Shown here in pieces: positions 4,580-5,290 of a stretch of DNA of 5,290 nt. This stretch comes from Candidatus Doudnabacteria bacterium (GTDB taxonomy: Bacteria > Patescibacteriota > Doudnabacteria > UBA920): NCBI GenBank assembly GCA_016788805.1, contig JAEUSE010000078.1:1-5290 (forward strand). The letters run 5' to 3'. The notes beneath the pieces were generated by a model. That model worked only from the letters and a program-made list of their open reading frames with translations. It was not told the origin of the DNA and made no database searches. Position 1 is the stretch's first letter, and each line of letters opens with the position of its first letter. The position numbers and the translations under genes are program-made.

Positions 4580-4846
4580 TTAGCTGGGAATTTTGGCGAA
4601 CTCTTCCTTGTGGAAGAAGTGAGTTGCCGAAAACGTCATTTCCGGGCCGTCAACGCTCCCGACGTTTACCGTCCAGTTGGGGTAGCCAAAGTCGTCATGA
4701 TTGCGCGGTGCGGGCGTGACATGTTTGAAATAGAACACGGTGGTTGCCCACCGCCCGTTATCCATGTCCCGACTGCTCGCAATCAGTGTGAGTGGCCAAC
4801 CGGCCATTGTCCCAATGAGTGTATACTCCAAGCGATCTGCTCGCAT
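4580..4846 (-). CDS. Hypothetical protein, 88 aa
   Basis: I do not recognise this protein. It is judged real because its ATG has a consensus Shine-Dalgarno (AAGGAGG with 5-nt spacing) and its stop is followed by a textbook terminator on the same strand. It is soluble, with no signal peptide or clear membrane helix and no cysteine. It is rich in aromatic residues and histidine: W at GW, RW and NW, the string TTVFYFKHV, and FSATHFFHKEEF. Alternating patterns such as YTLIGTMAGWPLTLIAS suggest beta-strands. It appears to be a monocistronic unit between an AT-rich upstream region (TATATA near 4905-4914) and its terminator. It is the only gene here with a Shine-Dalgarno, unlike its apparently leaderless neighbours, which may hint at a different origin or expression mode. 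Confidence 0.65.
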   Translation of the reverse strand: MRADRLEYTLIGTMAGWPLTLIASSRDMDNGRWATTVFYFKHVTPAPRNHDDFGYPNWTVNVGSVDGPEMTFSATHFFHKEEFAKIPS

Positions 4847-4851
4847 GTTTG

Positions 4852-4858
4852 CCTCCTT
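4852..4858 (-). promoter_or_regulatory. Consensus ribosome binding site of the 88-aa gene
   Basis: The minus strand reads AAGGAGG, then CAAAC, then the ATG at 4846. This full anti-16S complement at optimal distance fixes the start, and it shows that the host, if this gene is native, still uses Shine-Dalgarno initiation. Confidence 0.85.
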
Positions 4859-5038
4859 TTGACGTGGTTATGTGAATACGCGCTACCGACTCGCTTTACC
4901 CAGGTTTATATATAATTGGATAACGAAATTAGGCGTAGAGAATAACGTATCATTGTATGCTTATTCTCATATTTTGCAAGGGTAGCAGGCAGAGCTTCTA
5001 GTTGGCCTCGGAGTTTACGGCTCATAATTGGCACAATC

Positions 5039-5067
5039 TTGACTTTTTTGTATAAAATTTGTATAAC
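5039..5067 (+). promoter_or_regulatory. Promoter-like element of a possible short RNA
   Basis: TTGACT (5039-5044), a 17-bp spacer and TATAAC (5062-5067) match sigma-70 type consensus at 5 of 6 positions each. Transcription would begin near 5074 and meet the hairpin terminator at 5089-5130, giving an RNA of about 50-57 nt. No open reading frame of note follows on this strand. Confidence 0.4.
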
Positions 5068-5088
5068 GGGCGCAAGATAAAACGCAGT

Positions 5089-5130
5089 AAAACCACACAA
5101 AACGAACAGTTCGTGCGGTTTTTGTATTTT
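5089..5130. terminator. Hairpin terminator, probably bidirectional
   Basis: AAAACCACAC (5089-5098) pairs with GTGCGGTTTT (5113-5122), and an inner CGAA/TTCG stem sits around CAG. On the plus strand TTTTTGTATTTT follows. On the minus strand the single mismatch becomes a G-U pair and TTTT plus a T-rich stretch follows. It lies 81 bp beyond the stop of the right-edge minus-strand gene and could end that transcript. Confidence 0.65.
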
Positions 5131-5203
5131 ATCCCGGCCTTATTTTAAATATATTAATTCGAGGTCCACGCTTAGTTTGCACCAATGAGCGTTGGCACTT
5201 TAA

Positions 5204-5290
5204 CTACTTAACAACCTTACGCTTACGCAATGCAAGTGCGTCAGGGGCGACGTTGAAACTGGTCTCACGATTGCGCATGAGCTGGTTCAC
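5204..5290 (-). CDS. C-terminal 28 codons of an unidentified minus-strand gene
   Basis: The complement of 5290-5204 is an open frame ending in TAG. It encodes a plausible protein tail that begins VNQLMRNRETSFNV and ends with the basic ALRKRKVVK. The 5' part is outside the window. The highly charged tail, with no frameshift up to the edge, and the hairpin terminator at 5122-5089 support it as real. I cannot name the family from 28 residues. Confidence 0.5.
   Translation of the reverse strand: MNQLMRNRETSFNVAPDALALRKRKVVK

Larger units (their letters stand above)
4847..5203. other. Intergenic region without a convincing gene
   Basis: About 357 bp separate the 88-aa gene from the partial gene at the right edge. 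It holds the ribosome binding site and AT-rich promoter-like TATATA/TATAAA (4905-4914) of the 88-aa gene, a plus-strand promoter-like pair (5039-5067) and a hairpin with a T-tract (5089-5130). There is also a small minus-strand stem (5198-5179, GTGCCAA with TTGGTGC, two G-U pairs) just after the right-edge gene. No tRNA-like clover leaf or CRISPR repeat was seen. Confidence 0.6.

Noticed and set aside
4399..4915. Plus-strand frames of 106 and 118 codons
   Set aside because: They lie antisense to the methyltransferase start and the 88-aa gene, which have good start and stop signals on the minus strand.
4906..5100. 64-codon minus-strand frame, or a 39-codon version from the ATG at 5025
   Set aside because: The long form starts with TTG inside a terminator hairpin. 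The short form has no Shine-Dalgarno, no well-placed -10 and no recognisable family. A small real peptide cannot be fully excluded.

Overview
The window looks like a piece of a Candidate Phyla Radiation (Patescibacteria, probably Parcubacteria-like) chromosome. Three things suggest this. One is the family set: an Fpg with a CPR-style central segment, a winged-helix plus nucleotidyltransferase protein, and a ~106-aa protein of a type I associate with CPR genomes. The others are very short intergenic spaces and many small palindromic repeats, some lying inside genes. The lineage call rests on remembered family resemblance, not on a database search.

Layout. Positions 1-708 (minus) hold the N-terminal 236 codons of a RelA/SpoT-type (p)ppGpp enzyme. 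It is divergent from mutM (835-1791, plus). The 126 bp between the two start codons is an inverted repeat of heptamers (NNACAAG) carrying two mirror-image promoters. Plus-strand genes follow: a GxxExxY-family protein (1829-2254) framed by 44-bp inverted repeats, a small uncharacterised protein (2285-2605), a two-hairpin repeat (2611-2730), and a nucleotidyltransferase-domain protein (2747-3631). A strong hairpin (3645-3687) separates this run from a convergent class I SAM methyltransferase (4494-3700, minus). Upstream of that are an unrecognised 88-aa gene (4846-4580, minus) with its own terminator, about 360 bp without a convincing gene, and the last 28 codons of another minus-strand gene (5290-5204).

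Two themes tie the window together. First, four start codons (relA/spoT, mutM, nucleotidyltransferase, methyltransferase) each have a -10-like hexamer ending exactly 6 nt before the ATG and no Shine-Dalgarno sequence, which predicts leaderless mRNAs. The 88-aa gene is the exception, with a textbook AAGGAGG. Second, repeat elements appear to shape genes and regulation. Heptamer repeats form the divergent promoter and recur in frame inside mutM. A 47-nt palindrome sits in frame inside the methyltransferase and resembles the intergenic terminator hairpin. The GxxExxY gene starts and stops inside its flanking inverted repeats.

Functionally the genes are a mixed set (stringent response, base-excision repair, putative nucleotidyl and methyl transfer) and I see no single pathway. 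The most interesting content is the repeat-driven promoter and coding architecture.
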